From Bryopsis sp. KO-2023 (Eukaryota; Chlorophyta; Ulvophyceae; Bryopsidales; Bryopsidaceae), in contig BSYQ01000005.1 in the NCBI GenBank assembly GCA_030272585.1, forward strand, positions 5,363,501 to 5,427,500: 64,000 nucleotides of DNA, read 5' to 3'. The position numbers and the translations under genes were made by a program. Below are positions 25,296 through 41,126 of this stretch, in pieces. The notes under the pieces were generated by a model that worked only from the letters and a program-made list of their open reading frames with translations, had not been told where the DNA came from and searched no databases. How positions within the stretch are numbered: position 1 is the stretch's first letter; every line of letters begins with the position of its first letter.

Positions 25296-25635
25296 TCAGG
25301 TTTCAAACTCGTTTCATGCTTGTGCCAACAGAAGCGGTTTTTTTTCCCTCCTCAGCTCGAAAGCTGACCATCTGAGCGATCGTCTCCCTCCTGTTTTGGG
25401 CCCTTTCAAAATTCTGACATCAAAATTAGCGATCATCATTTGGGGGGGGCTCCTGTACTTTCCAATACTTTCCGTGGTGTATTAAATCAAAACCTTTCCA
25501 CCTCGCGACGTCACCCTCTACTAATACAAATACAACGAGCTGTGTCGTTTGCCGTGGCTTTGTGAACGGCTTTCGTCCGTTTCATATTCGACTGTCTGCT
25601 GGCTAAGCTGTTTGGTCGACGGGGACGAATCAAAG
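25296..25635. promoter_or_regulatory. Shared promoter region, membrane protein gene and VAMP gene
   Basis: 340 bases between divergent start codons at 25295 (minus) and 25636 (plus). Contains a G-run at about 25441-25448. No TATA box recognised. Confidence 0.5.
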
Positions 25636-28193
25636 ATGTCGTCCAAGATCCTTTTCTCGCTGGTGTCCCGGGCGAAAGTGGTTTTAGCGGAGTACAGGTA
25701 ACACCCGGACACGTTGTCGGAACGTCGAATGTTGGGTCGAGCTACAAAATATCCCCGCAAATGCGCGTTGAAAGTCAACGGATCTTTCCGTCGAGTTTGT
25801 TCAAGATCTGATGCTTGTTGTGACCGGTTTCGTTCGTGCAGCTGCGTGTCTGGGAATGCCATAACGATTGCCCACCGGATCCTGGACAAGCTCCCACAAG
25901 TTGACACGTGAGGTTTGCTTTATGGTCAGTGCTTGAAAAAAACAAAGCATTCAGATTTGGAGTATGGAAAAAGTAACATAATGTCTGTGGAATTTATTTC
26001 GAGAAGTGCAGCACTTTCCTCAATTCATGGGACCCCAAAATTGTTTGCAGTCCAATCCCCCCAACTGTTGATTTTAATTTAAATTTCTTTCATTGTGTTT
26101 TCTTAAATTTTTGTTCAATTATTTTTGAACAGGCGGGTTTCCTACACTCAAGACAGGCACATGTATCATGTGCTCGTCAGCGATGGAATCACTTTTCTGT
26201 GCATGTCTGAGGAGGTGAAAAAATTGTGGAAAAACTGTGAAAAAACTGTGAAAAATCTGTGAAAAATTTAAAATTAAGTTATGGGGGTGAATCTGTGCAT
26301 CAGCAGACAAATTTGGAGAAAAAAAAATTGATAATTCTTTTGAGGAAAAAAATTATATATTGTGAGAAAATCAACAGATCATAATCTTTTGCTATCCGGT
26401 GTTAAAAATTGGAATGCAGGTGAAATCTTTTTTTTTGTTAGGTGCAATTGTGTTTAGAAGTGGAGGCCCCCTCCTAGATCAACCAAATTTGATTTCAAAC
26501 TCATGATAACTTTTTCACCCAGGATTAAACAGAATATTTGTAGGAAACCCCTCAATATTTATTGCAGACAGATTTGATGATGTAGACTGGTCGTTGTTGT
26601 GCAGGGTTTTGGCCGGAAAATTCCTTACGCATTTCTTGAGGATGTGAAAAACAAGTTTTTCGAGACGTATGGAAACGCTGCCCTCAATGTGAGCAACAGG
26701 AACTGAAAGTTAAAATATTATGATGCAGTCAGGAATCCAACAGAAAATAAAACATTGTTGAATAGTAGTCTTTCATATTTCTTCGTTTCATGCATTAATA
26801 ACAAAAACAAAAAACAAAAACAGCATGATTTTGTAGAGGATAAACTCCAGATTATCATCACCAAATATTTCCTCTCTGAATTGGAAATATATTCCATTGC
26901 TTTTTCTTGCAATTTTTCCACAAAAGAGGAAAAATCTCTTTTTTTTCCTCCTCATTCTGATGAATCAGACAGGGCCTACTGCTGACTTTAAAGAGGAGTT
27001 TTGGATTTTTTTTTCCTGCAGGCTGTTTCCTACGAATACAACACTGAGTTTTCTCGAGTGCTCCAGCAACAAATGGACTATTTCTCGAACGATCCCAATG
27101 CTGATGCAGTCACTCGAGTGAGGGGTGGCATGGCTGAAGTCAAGCACATCATGATCGAAAATATCGAAAAGGTGTGGAAATATGATTCAAAAACATTCAA
27201 AGGCAAATATATATATATATATATATGATAATGTACATATGAAAAATATATATGAAAAAACAAACATGTTTTGGGCTTCCCAAAATGATGATAGAATCCA
27301 CCAACTTGATGCATCTATGGTTAATGTGGTGGGGACCTACACTTATTATGATAGAATTCTATTTAATAGAATATGGTGCTGAATCAAGTAGGTTCCACTT
27401 CAATCGCTATTCCAATTCTGCACATTGCATATTGTCATACTTTCTGAAATCATAGTATTTTACTCCCCTCTGTTTTTTTTCCTCATTCCAAAAAAATACG
27501 CAACTTGATTTCCCTTGAATTTGAATTACAGTTGATCACGCCCTGCAGTGATTTTTTGTTTTGTTTTGACATTTTCAAAGATTTTTTGTGGGTTTTTTTT
27601 TCCCAAACAAGAAATTGACGGTGTGCGGGAACTTGGTGTAGGTTTTGGAAAGAGGGGAAAGAATTGAGCTGCTGGTTGACAAGACTGACCATTTGAGCAG
27701 CGAAGCTTTCATTTTCAGAAAAGAGGCCAGAAAATTGAAAAACAAAATGTGGTGGAAGGTGAGCGACAGCTTTTCCTTTTTTATGGCACCCAATTTTCAC
27801 TCTGTTGAATTTTTTTTACAGAAATCTGGAAATCAAAATCTTCCAAGGTGCACCCCACTGTTTTCGAAAAAAAAAATAAAAAATTCTGCCCTGAAATGTA
27901 GATTTTTTTCCCTTATGATCCGTGTTTGTTTTCTTTGGGTGGGAAAGGATGGAAAGCTAACACATAGAGTTGAAAGAATATTAAAACAATAACAACTTCT
28001 TGATATTCCTTGCAAATTCAGTGCTGCTTTTTTTATAGAAATATCTGAATGGTGCCTTTGTTTGTTTGTTTGTTTTTCAATCCCTATGCAGAATGTGAAG
28101 ATGATTGTGTTGATAGTGGTTTTGCTCCTGGTGGTGCTGTACATCGTCTTGGCTTTGTCGTGCGGACCTGCTTTGCGTTGTGGGAAAAAGTAA
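25636..28193 (+). CDS. VAMP7-like R-SNARE with longin domain (VAMP72/VAMP71 type)
   Basis: Seven exons: 25636-25697, 25842-25907, 26133-26214, 26605-26688, 27022-27171, 27642-27758, 28092-28193; 220 residues, the normal size for plant VAMP7-type proteins. The longin domain spans residues 1-98 (MSSKILFSLVSRAKVVLAEY at the start, then DGITFLCMSEEGFGRKIPYA). The SNARE motif follows (QQMDYFSNDPNADAVTRVRG, then KVLERGERIELLVDKTDHL), with the zero-layer Arg at about 152. One C-terminal membrane anchor is encoded by the last exon (MIVLIVVLLLVVLYIVLA). The protein drives membrane fusion at plasma membrane, endosome or vacuole by pairing with Q-SNAREs; which compartment cannot be told. All splice joins are in phase and the domain order is complete, so the gene looks functional. 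Confidence 0.94.
27206..27227. repeat. (AT)n microsatellite in a VAMP intron
   Basis: About eleven AT units lie just downstream of the fifth exon of the VAMP gene, inside the intron. A similar AT run occurs in a THOC1 intron near 47811-47823. Confidence 0.85.
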
Positions 28194-29930
28194 GAAGCAA
28201 GGAGTTCATTTTTTGTTTTATAACACCCTTTCAAGATTGATGTCGGGGGGTCTAGAATCAACAAGGGCAGAGGGATGTGCAAAGATAGAGGAATAATCGG
28301 AAAAAAAAGAAAACACGCGTCGGGGCTTCCGGTCATCGGAGCCTTCGAATGAACGCTTTGATGTTTCCTGTTCTTTCTTACTGTTGTTCTTTTTCTTTTT
28401 TGGGGGGGGTTAAAAAAGAGAGGAAGGGGGCCTTGAGCAACGAGGGTTTTTCAAGAGTTTTTTTGTGGAAACGGCAACAAGTCTAGACCAAGGGGATTCG
28501 GGGAAGTTCTGGGAAATTTGTTTTTCTTATCGTTTTGTTTGGTAATTTGTTCTTTTCTGGCCTGTTGATGGTTGAACCTTAAGAATGGTGGTAGCTTGAA
28601 CATCCAACACTTCATGCGAATCGTTGTATGTTTGCGATATAATCTTTTGCTTGGCGATACTCAGCACAACATGATTAATTGACTTTCTGAAGGTTCAATG
28701 AGTGATTGACTTTCTTAAGGTTAATGATCTGAAATCCGTGCCCAGGGGTGATTGATACGATGGGTCTTTTTGCTGGCTCCCCCTGATCATTTGAGTTCAG
28801 CTGGTATTGAGCAAACGAATAAACAAACATTATACATTTTGCGGTATTGCACCTGGCAGTGTGGGATCCTTAAAAAGGAAACAAACAATGATTGGGATTA
28901 GGGCAGCCCCCCAACGAAATTATCTTCTTGCATTTTAAATATGAACCACCTTTACTTGCAGAAACAAGGATAATTGATTTCGGTTGATGATTTGAAAAAT
29001 CTCCTAAATAGATCAAATGCGATATTTTTTGTTGGATGTGTTGCACTGAGAATTTTCCCCCCTCAGAAAATCACAGCTTCACTCTGGTCCAATTGTTGAC
29101 AGGGGAGGTGCCTTTGGGCATGATCTGGATACCATATGATTTGCATGGTCAGTAAAAAGATGAACGAGCGGCAAGGGGGTTCGAGAATCACTCTGAGTTT
29201 TCCCGAAAACAACTTGAGAAACAAGTTTCTTGAGCGAGGCAGACGTTCAAAGACGCACTGAGAAAATCCCCATTGAAGTAACGAAAAGAATCGAAAGATG
29301 GCTTGCGAAACAACGGCGTTCCCAGTTCGCGATTGGAAAGTCCCTTGAAGGAAAAAAAGCACCAACGAAACAAAAGATCCACCCCTTTCTGTCCATACTA
29401 CACTTGGTGATGTTGTTCAAACATGCGGTCCCCTCAGTTCATTCTTTTAATGAACGTTACAAGCGAAAACTTTTCAACATGACCAGAATTCATTCTGGAG
29501 AGAACCACAACCGCGTCGAATTCAACAGCAACCATTCCTTGTTGTTCAGGCTATTCCTTCTTTGTACAAATATATAGAACACAAGGCCCAGCTGTTTCTT
29601 TTCTGAGAAATGCTTGCCACCTCAATACGAGCCAACAAATACTCAATCAATAAATACACCCCAACATATTCCTTGCAACTTTCAGTCCCAAGAGTACAAT
29701 CAACAAACTAACACACACCCCAGTCCCAGTCACCCCACTTTTGCATTGAACTTTCTCCATGCCAAATCTACTAAGGTAATAATTTGCTGGAAAAACACAG
29801 TGGATGATGAAGTGTCCCTCAAAGATGTATCCTCCATAGCTACAGTTGAGAATTCACCAGCCCCCTGGAATAAAACAAGTTTGCAACTTTAAGCAAAGAT
29901 CACCCTGCATGACTCCTGCCAGCAAACAGA
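28194..29930. other. Intergenic 3' region, VAMP and convergent plastid-type gene
   Basis: About 1.7 kb between converging genes. It holds the VAMP 3' UTR, with a T-run followed by a G-run near 28390-28409. A 115-codon plus-strand frame at 29230-29577 lacks recognisable composition and splice partners and was not accepted. Confidence 0.5.
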
Positions 29931-32398
29931 TTAATACACACAGCATCCAACTTCTTTGTCATTTGGAAAATATGACAAAAAAAATACTTTTCTGTAAAAT
30001 AGAAACAAAAAGGACCGCCCCAGTGTATAGCCAATATCTCTCGAAACAAAACTCCTAACCTGTTTACTCAGAGCTTCCTCTCGGTATGCTGGCAGCTTCT
30101 CGGCAACTTCTGGCTTGTCTTTCAACCTTCCCGCAAGCGTCATTTCCTCTGGATCTCCATCCCCACTCTCTTGCTGCAATCTGTTCAAGGTGTTTGCCAC
30201 CAGGTTCGAAATGGAAGCGGCCTCGATCGACCCAGATTCTTCATCGACAGTTTCGGCCCAAGCCCAGCCTTCCACAGCTGATCCGCCAGCTCTGGGGGCC
30301 CCCAGCAAGGCCAGCGTCATATACACCACACTCAACCACCTTCCGAGCAAAAGAAAGTGTCAAGATAAGCCCAATGATTCGAAGTTTTGATGATATATCC
30401 TTCAATGGGTTTGTTTCGACAAGGCTTAATTGCGGAGAAAAAAACCCGGAAAATATCACAAAAACAATGCTCTCGAGGGAAATCCACAACCTTCTTCAAT
30501 CTCTTTCCGAAATTCCTGAAAAATTATAGCAACATTGCTGGCTGCAGAGTGGTCCTGCCCTGAAAAGGTCATCTTGTGTTATGTATATAATATAACAATA
30601 CGTATTTTGGCCCCCTCTCCCCTGCCTCTCCACCTTGCAAACAGTTGGCCAGTGGAACCCTTCTTCCCACCATCAGCATCATCAAAAATGGGCAGCAGGC
30701 CGCCAGTCTGCTCGAATTCATGGCGATCCAACTGAGACAAAACTTCCCTCGCAGCAAGGCCCGACTCATACACCCCCATAACACAGTCCACGAAGAAGAT
30801 CAAGCACACTTCAGAGCCCAAAACCCCTCCCGTAAAACTCAACAAGAGTTGAACAGCCAATGCCCTGACTCTCTCCACTTCGCCCCAATCCTGTTCGAAC
30901 CCTTGGACCAGCACCTTTTCCTCCGTCGATGATTCGACCCTGCTTCTCCTTGGCTCGATTATAGCTGCATGCAAGAAGCCGGTGGGCGAGTAGGTGGAGG
31001 TCTGAGGGGGGGGAGCTTCGGCAGGTGTGCCTTTCTGAATCAATCCTTGGATGGTGGCGATTTCCAGAGCTAGAATGATGAGAAGTGTGTTTTGCTGCAT
31101 GAACCGGCCGGAGGGAGATGGACGTGGATCTTCCTGAACAAAGCAGCAATACATTTGTATCATGTATATATATATGTGTGTGTTGACAGGTTGTCCCTCC
31201 CCCCCGTCCCCCAATGCTCCATCGGAATTTTTATCCATACTTCAACGATACTTTTCCAGCCAATGCATCCAATTGCTGCTAGCAATTGACAATCGACCTG
31301 TTTTTGAAAGGTGTGTCGGCTATGTACATCTTTCTATTTAACCCGAAGGAGGCCCATGATCCACTAGGCCGTGATGCGATAACCCTCACCGCTTGCATAG
31401 TTTTCAATTTCTCTAGATTCATTCCCTCTTCAGCCAGTTTGATTGTTTGATCGACATACCCCAGCATGCCCAACGAATCCTGGCTCAGACCAAGAACTTG
31501 TTGTGCATCCGTTGGGGTATTCTCTTCGCCCCCTCTCGGCTTTACACCAGATCGCCACAAAGTCAGCATTATGAGGGAAGCCCAGGAAACCAAGACAGCC
31601 CTGCCATGCTCTGAGAGGATGTTGCTGCCCAGTTCGAATCCCCTCACTGCCAAAGACACCTGAGTCCAAATTCATCCAAAACCTCTCTCAATGGAATCGC
31701 TAAAATTCAAATGACCTGAGGCAGTCCCTCCATATGTTCGTTCCGAAATGCTCATCAAGACCAAACAGAAAGCAACTGGTGGAAAAAAAACATGAAAAAA
31801 AAAATCTTTTTATTTTTTTCGCCTCCTGGTCCAGAAATTGTGGAAAAGAGAGAAAACATCACCTCCAGCTCCTTTGATGTAAACCCTTGTCTGTATATTT
31901 CAATAACAATCTCCACCAAGCACGTTGCGGCGAAAAGCGATTGAGACTGACATGCGGTGGATGTTATCACCAAGGCATCCGTCAAAACCCGAAGCCGGTG
32001 ATCCTAGCCCCACAAAAAAGAAAAAGAGGGAAAGTATGTCAGTCACAACCCATCAGTTATACCCTGCCGATGATTTCCACAATAATGGCCGATTGAAGAT
32101 TTTGATTGGAGACATTATCAAACGCAGCCATCAATCCAGCGTAAACCATTCGAGGCACCTTGTCGTCGACGATTTCCTGGCCATCGACGCTGCTCGAGGC
32201 CACGAATTTCCTTTTGCGCGGCGCTGACAATTCCGATGGACGTCTGATGGAGCGACGCCCAGCAGAACGACGCGTTTCAACTCGATCGATGCCTGCCCCA
32301 GACTTCAATCGCTTATGATTAGCGATCAGCGATCGACAAACCACCCCTTGGCCGTCCAATGCGCGTTGTGTCGCGCTGTGGAAACCGGAAACAATCAT
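29931..32398 (-). CDS. Unrecognised protein, probably plastid-targeted, helical
   Basis: Five exons: 32063-32398, 31863-32003, 31390-31659, 30634-31133, 29931-30339; about 551 residues with all phases agreeing. The first 75 residues are Ser/Arg/Ala-rich (for example RRSAGRRSIRRPSELSAPRK), a typical transit-peptide composition. The mature part looks like an all-helical fold (MVYAGLMAAFDNVSNQNLQS, CLVEIVIEIYRQGFTSKELE, VLVSWASLIMLTLWRSGVK, LALEIATIQGLIQKG, VRALAVQLLLSFTGGVLG), perhaps ARM/HEAT-like, but I recognise no family. The start at 32398 was chosen because the leader begins there; an in-frame ATG at 32536 would lengthen it. The 3' end is uncertain: a donor after CAG at 30060 could splice to an unseen exon, otherwise the frame runs to 29931. 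The gene faces plastid FabG across a 207-bp promoter. Confidence 0.72.
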
Positions 32399-32605
32399 GG
32401 ACAGAGAGAAGTATCGGGAAATTGTACAGGATTTCGTCAGGGAGCGGAGACCACACTTTCTGCGACGTTTTGTTTCGCATGACTGTCCCATCGCAACATC
32501 ACTGCTGACAGAAAAGGGCAGCGAATCCGCCGGCATTCTGTCAGAGAGCGTCGGTTTCTGTTGTTTTCACTGCTCCCGATCGATCTGGCGAGTCAGTGTT
32601 TTAGA
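32399..32605. promoter_or_regulatory. 207-bp bidirectional promoter of two plastid-type genes
   Basis: Divergent start codons at 32398 (minus) and 32606 (plus) leave only 207 bases for both 5' UTRs and promoters. Both flanking proteins carry transit-peptide-like leaders, so co-expression is plausible. No individual sites named. Confidence 0.6.
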
Positions 32606-35048
<2,443 letters not shown>

Positions 35049-38000
35049 ACAAAGAGGAGAGGAAAAAGCATATTGTTTTTGTTATATTCATAAGCACATC
35101 GAGGTTTTCAGGGAAGTTTTGGTCGTTGGGGTTCCCTGTTGTGCAATCTTTTCTCCTTTTTTTTTTTTTGGTTTGGGGGGAGAGCAACTGCTCTGCAACG
35201 ATGCAGGTGTAATTTCTGGGCGACCGAAATTTCATTGGGTGGGTGCATCCTCAATGAAGTATGAGTGGAATCGTGATTTCTATGGAGGTGCCGCACTTTG
35301 GAACAATTACCAATTCAGTCATTCGAACTGAACCCTATCTTGACCGTTGCACTTGTCAAACCTGGAACTTTCAACGTGGTGCATCGCCCAGCACAAGATT
35401 GAGATCTGGTGGCGGCGCCGCCACGACCAAAACCAACCACAGGAACTAGATGCTTCGGGAACTTCTCTCGTATATATAACCCGATAAAGTTCTTCGTGAT
35501 ACTCCCGACAGAAACGAAAGCTTTTTACAAGGCGCAGCCCAAGCATTCTCAATTCCGAAAGACACTCCTCTATACAGAACCTTAAGAAATCTGTAATTTT
35601 CCTTCTTTAATCCTCCCCCCCCCCTTCTCTTCTCCTTTTCATCCTTTTATTCTGCCTTTGTGGAAAACTCTCCTCCTGTACCAGCAGGGCCACTCACTAT
35701 TTCCCCCTCCCCCATTGCCTGTGCTTTCTTAACTTATTGACTCACCCCCACTAAATCTATTGTTGAATCCTTATTGGTGTACCACCCTTACTACTATTTT
35801 GGGTGCGTACTAAGATTCACAGGGCTAGTTTTTCGTTAGTCGCTGAAACTCATCCTTCCTCCTTTCTGCTCAATTCATTCCTTCATCGATTCTCCGTTAA
35901 CTTTTTTTTCCTCCCTTTCCCATATTTTTCGCCTTGGCTCGAAAAGGGGGAAAAACCTGTCTAGGGTTTCGTAGAAAGGTCGTTTTCCTTTTCCCCCTCA
36001 ACTGAGGTTAAAGAAAAAAATCAACCTACCTGCTATCCTCCCATTGCGGGGCTGCTCGGCGATTGCACATCAGGTACACAGAAAACATCATTTACTGCTG
36101 CTGTATAAATTGACCATTCCCCCCCCCCAAAAAAAAGAAAAAAAAAACTGATCAAGGGGGGTGTAGTACTCAGCCCACCCCCCTTGCCCCCCACCCCCTC
36201 CAGGAAAAAAAAAAGAAACAAATTAAAGAAACAACAATCACCATTGCATTACGAGGTTTTCTTACAAAAATAGACTTTTGACCACCACATTATAACACAT
36301 AATCATTCTCTCTCCCATTGCTCTTTGTTTTTTTTTTCTGTTCTTTTTTTTTTTTTTGGAAAATAACTCCATCTTGCTTTTGCATTTTTTGCCAAAAAAA
36401 TTTGCCCCCTGTTTTTTTTTTCGATTTGAATTTCTCTTCCCCAATATTTTGCCCTGATCAAATTTCAATGCGACCCCTCACACTTGCTTATTCATTGATC
36501 GTTCCACCCATTACTCATTTCAGACACACATTAACATGTTCCGCTAGGAGGGGTTAATTTTAGCACCTGATATAATAAAAAAAACAGACAAAACTTCCCC
36601 ACCGTTTTCAATCAAGGGGTTTTCCCAACCAAAAACAAGAAAAAAAGAAAACAAAAATCAGAACAGCCCACGACCCAATCCCTCTTTTTTTTTTTTCACT
36701 GCAAATTTATGCAATTTGTACGTCTTTCATGGTTTTTCCCCTCACAATGTTTCTTTTTTTTTTTTTTCCTTTTCCCCTGAGGATGAAGAAAAAACAACCA
36801 AAAAAAAACAAAATGACCCTCGCTTTTCAGCTCCACAACAACAGCAGGTATAAAAATGTTCAATGCGTTCCCTTATCCTCTTCATACAGAATAGAAACAC
36901 ACTTTTCTGTGCTATTTCTATGAGGAAAATCACAACCGGAGGCTCCCCCTCCCCCCCCACTTCATTCCTCCCACTTATGTCCTTGTAACACCCCATAAAA
37001 CTTTCCCTGCCGCAGGAAAATTGTTGCTTCAGAAATATCCCCCCCAAAATCACTTTTTTCTTTTTTTCTCCAACCCAGCCCTGCTTTCACAATAATCCTA
37101 TTGGAAAACGTAAGCACCCTAATGGTGTCGCCCCATGTACAGATTGATGCCCCCTTTCCCCAGCAAAGGCAAAGACATGAAAAAAAAGGTAAAAAAAAAG
37201 ATGGTAATAAAAAATATGAGACGTGGAAACAAAAATATTAAATTAAAAAAAAAAAAAAAAAGGAAGGACATGTATCAGTCCTTTGGAAGAAAAGAAAAGA
37301 AAAAAGCGAACATCACACCCCGACATGCGTAAAAGTTTTTCCCCCGAGGGAAGTACATGCCTGTGTGTGCATGCATCTGTAACCCTCCTTTTTTTTCCCC
37401 TTTCTTTTTCAAACTCTCCCCCCCCCCCCCCCGTCCCCCCCCTCCCTTTCCCAACCATTTTCAATTCCAGTCGAAATCCTCAAAGTAGCGACGGCATCCT
37501 CCTTTCCTTACCAAAGCTCCGTCGAATCCATCGGGCAAAAATCTTATTGGATGAGGTTCGACCAATGCCCCCCTCTTCATGCACAGAGGTAAACATTTTT
37601 ACGGTTACATATCGAAACGTCTTGACAGGGAGTGTTCCCTTCGAGAATCACAAGAAAAATGGGGCTTGAGCTTTTTTTTTTTTTTTTTTGATTAACTGAA
37701 CGAAGAAAAATCACCTGTCCAGCTCATTCCCTGCTCATGTTGTTTCTTTTTTGCCAATTATTTTCTTCCCCCCAAATAATATTCCTTTTTTTCCCTCCCT
37801 TCTTTCCCGATCTCACCTCCTATACACCCCCCCCCTCCTCCTTCCCAAAAAAAGAAAGAAAAAAAAAAAAAAGCGAAAAAAAACAAAACAAAACAAGACG
37901 ATGAACTTTTAACGAACAAAACAAAAACAGACGAAGTAGGACAACGAAACCAGAAGGGCATATTCAACAAACCCCCCAAAATACTTTCTTTTTTCCCCCC

Positions 38001-38138
38001 ATTGCCTCACAATCACCCTGCACATTTTCTTTTCAATCTTCCCCCCCCCCAAAAAAAAATCTAGTTAGGACTCCGACCCCCCCCCCTCCCTTTTTTTTTC
38101 TGATAAACATCGAAAAAAAAAAAAAAAAAAGGAAATCG
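35049..38138. other. 3.1-kb homopolymer-rich region between convergent genes
   Basis: This stretch between the FabG stop and the kinase stop is dense in runs of C, T and A (for example near 36119, 36345, 37243, 37421, 37850 and 38041). No frame has credible protein composition. It should contain two 3' UTRs. A minus-strand transcript end could lie as far as about 35.5 kb. Confidence 0.55.
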
Positions 38139-41126
38139 TCACATACAACGGCAACATGAAACCTCCCCCGCTTTGTTGAGAATTTCAGACTCCTCCAGGT
38201 CGTGCAAATGACTGACAATTTCACTGAAGCTTGGTCGATCGCAGGGGTTCCCTGCCGTGCATTGCTGCACCAGCTCCTTCACTTCGATCGGCAAATTTTC
38301 CGGCATTTTCGGCCGGAAACCCTTGGAAACTTTGTCGGCATAGAGCTTGCTTTCTATTGGCGATTCCATGTCTGTCTCCGATACCACCAAGAGGTTCCGG
38401 GAAAATATTTCGTACATGATGACCCCGAAACTGAAAACGTCCGCCGACTCGTTGTATGGAGAACAACTGTACACCTCTGGAGCCATATACATGTAAGATC
38501 CAGTCTGACCTGTTGAAAACATCCAACCTCACTTAGCTTATCTACTAGTCACATATGACCCCTCCCCCCCCCAACATTCTTTGGAGCTTCTTTTTTAATA
38601 ATAAATGTGTCCCTTTTGCAGGGATTTTTTGAAATGTGGAGAATCTTTTCAAAAAAATTCCGATAACAAGACTCAAATTGTGCAAACATTTTTTTTTTTC
38701 CAGAGCACACAGGTTTACAACAAAAAACACTCCCTAACACAATTCCCACCCGAAAAATCACAATAAAAAAACAACTGTTCCGAACGAAAACACACATAAT
38801 CTTTTGGAGGTGTCCAAAAAGAAACACCACAACTGCATCCAACCCCCCGTCTCTCCTTACCAGTGAGGTTATATTTCCGTATCAAATTCTTGAGCGACAT
38901 GCTCTTTCTTTTGTCGGGCAATTCTATCAATCTTTCTGAGCTTCTTCTCATGACCGCTGCGTGGTCATCCTCGTTCTCATGATTTTGGTTCTCGTTTTCC
39001 CCCGCTGCGATATCGTAGTTTTCCCCCTGAGGCCAAGCCGCTTGGGAGTTATGGTCAGTTTCCGTGGCTTTTATCTCAGGTTCTGGGCTGGCGATATCAT
39101 CGTCGGTGGAAGACGGGGGCACAGCAAATTCGAAGGGTGCTTTCTTGGCTCTACTATCGCTCGACAGAAACATGGTGGATAATCTATTAACAGGCTCGCC
39201 ATTCTCATCAATCAACTGCAGCGCAACCGGAACACACATCCTTGTTATTTATGAGGGTTACTTCTTCTTTTTGGTTTAAGATATATTATTACTTTTAATA
39301 TTACTATTGGAGCTGTCTTTTTGATAATGGAGTTCTCGCACTTCTGAACATCCAAGAAGAAGGTGGCGTTCTGGAGTCTGACCTCAGGAAATTGGATGCT
39401 GGAATGATTCTCGCACAGAACTCCAACAATCCTTATTCTGAAACTGGAGGCCCCTACCATAGAAATATGCTGCAAATTAGCTTTGTCGAATTATACGTGC
39501 TTTCGACATGCCCAGGGTCAGTTTGCTTAAAAGTTTCCCTTATTATTAATTAAGCTGCTATTTTTTCTTCGACTTTTTTTTTAATCCTTCAAACTCACCA
39601 TAGTCAACCCAAAATCGATCAATTTTGCCACCAGCCTTCCATTCTTTTTAGTAACCAATATATTGTCAGGGGTCAGGTCCCTATGTAAGACTAGTGGTCT
39701 CAATTTGTGCAAATATCTGAGAGCACTGGCAATGCCCAACAAGAAGTCCAATGCCAGCTCCAAAGAGTAAACCTTCCGGAAGGGAGATATCATTTGTTTC
39801 ATTAACAAATTTTGCACTGTTCCCCCCTGGAAAAAACACACACAAATAAAACAAACGATTCAAAAGATTTTCATCGTTTTTTATCGTTTTTCATAATAAT
39901 ATGGGGAAAAAAAGTTGGCGCTGGCGCTTAACTGTAGCAGCCACCTTGGAGGTTAGAACAGTTTTCACCTTATTATTGATTTTTAAATACTTTTCTGTTT
40001 CTCCTTTTTGCTCCGACCATAAACACATAAACACATATCTGCAACATCTATTCAGAAATTGCCACCAGTTGTGTGGTTCTTTCTGCATGGCTGTAAACCT
40101 TTCCCCCCCCCAAAAAAAAGCAAAAATCAACCCACCTCAAGATATTCTTCAATGAAAGCCAGTTTTGGCCCATCGATTGCTTCTGCAATGTGCCGGGCAC
40201 CTTGGGGAATGTTTACCACCCCAATGTATTGAACGATATTTCTGCAGTCACCCAAATCTCAAAATTCAGATATTTGTGCAGAAGCTACTATTAGTTGATT
40301 TTTTTGATTTTTTCATGAGATGAGAAACGATATCATTCCCCCCCAACCAATCAGGTATGCTTTCATGTTGATAAAGTTGGATCGATTTCCACAATGATCA
40401 AAATTAATCGTGGGGATGCCAGAAAATGATGTTTCTGTAAATCAAATAGCAGTTTTCTCTTCAAAACAAAGACTTGACCCCCCCTTGAATCTTTTACAAC
40501 AAACACCTCCTTTTGAAAAAAATGACTACAAATCGACCTTGGCGCGGGGGGTCATGGTACGTGGGGTGCGCGCGTCATGTTGATGGACCTTTTTTCTTTC
40601 GAAATTGATGTATCACGCCCGACTGATCACGTCACGGCCGTTTCGGCTTTTTTAGGGAAACGCAATCCCTCCCACCCACCAGCGGTTCGAAACAACAAAA
40701 AACCTGCCACGATCAAAACTCTGAGGAGATACGCTTCCCAACTCTTGATCAAACCTTCACTTTTGAGCACGCGCGCGCAAGCGTCTTTTCGGGAAAAGGT
40801 TGCGTGCGGGGGAGGGGGGACAAAAAATGGGGGCGTTCGCGTGAAACAGCCATTGGGTTGATGTATCAATGCAAAGCCTGGGGGGAAACTCACTCGTGCT
40901 CCACCATTCGAAGAACGGCGGCCTCTTGGACGAACATCGCCGTGACGTTCGGTCTATTAACTGCGAGAACCTTCACTGCGACTGGTCGTTTGTAACCCTC
41001 CATTTTTGCTTTATATACGCATCCGAACCCCCCCAAGCCAATTCGCTCGAACTTGCTCAGGGACTCGAACGGAACGAGATCCTCGACCGTGTCAGGCCAC
41101 CTCACTATACCTTCCTCCCCACCCAT
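38139..41126 (-). CDS. TKL-like protein kinase with long acidic insert in activation segment
   Basis: Five exons: 40894-41126, 40136-40241, 39599-39826, 38861-39215, 38139-38509; 430 residues. Kinase landmarks are complete: Gly loop GLGGFG at about 30-35, VAIK Lys52, alpha-C Glu near 69, catalytic loop HRDLTPDNIL at 161-170, DFG at 184-186, APE at 317-319, and the usual C-lobe (SADVFSFGVIMYEIFSR, then CDRPSFSEIVSHLHDLEES). The style resembles tyrosine-kinase-like (MAPKKK/ILK-type) Ser/Thr kinases of plants. Oddity: exon 4 places about 130 residues between DFG and APE, where 20-35 are usual. The extra part is Asp/Glu/Asn/Ser-rich. Skipping exon 4 would break the frame. Substrate and pathway are unknown. 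There is no regulatory domain beyond the kinase, and the N-terminus is short. Confidence 0.88.

Noticed and set aside
29230-29577. 115-codon plus-strand frame
   Set aside because: Composition not protein-like, no conserved motif, lies in a convergent 3' region.
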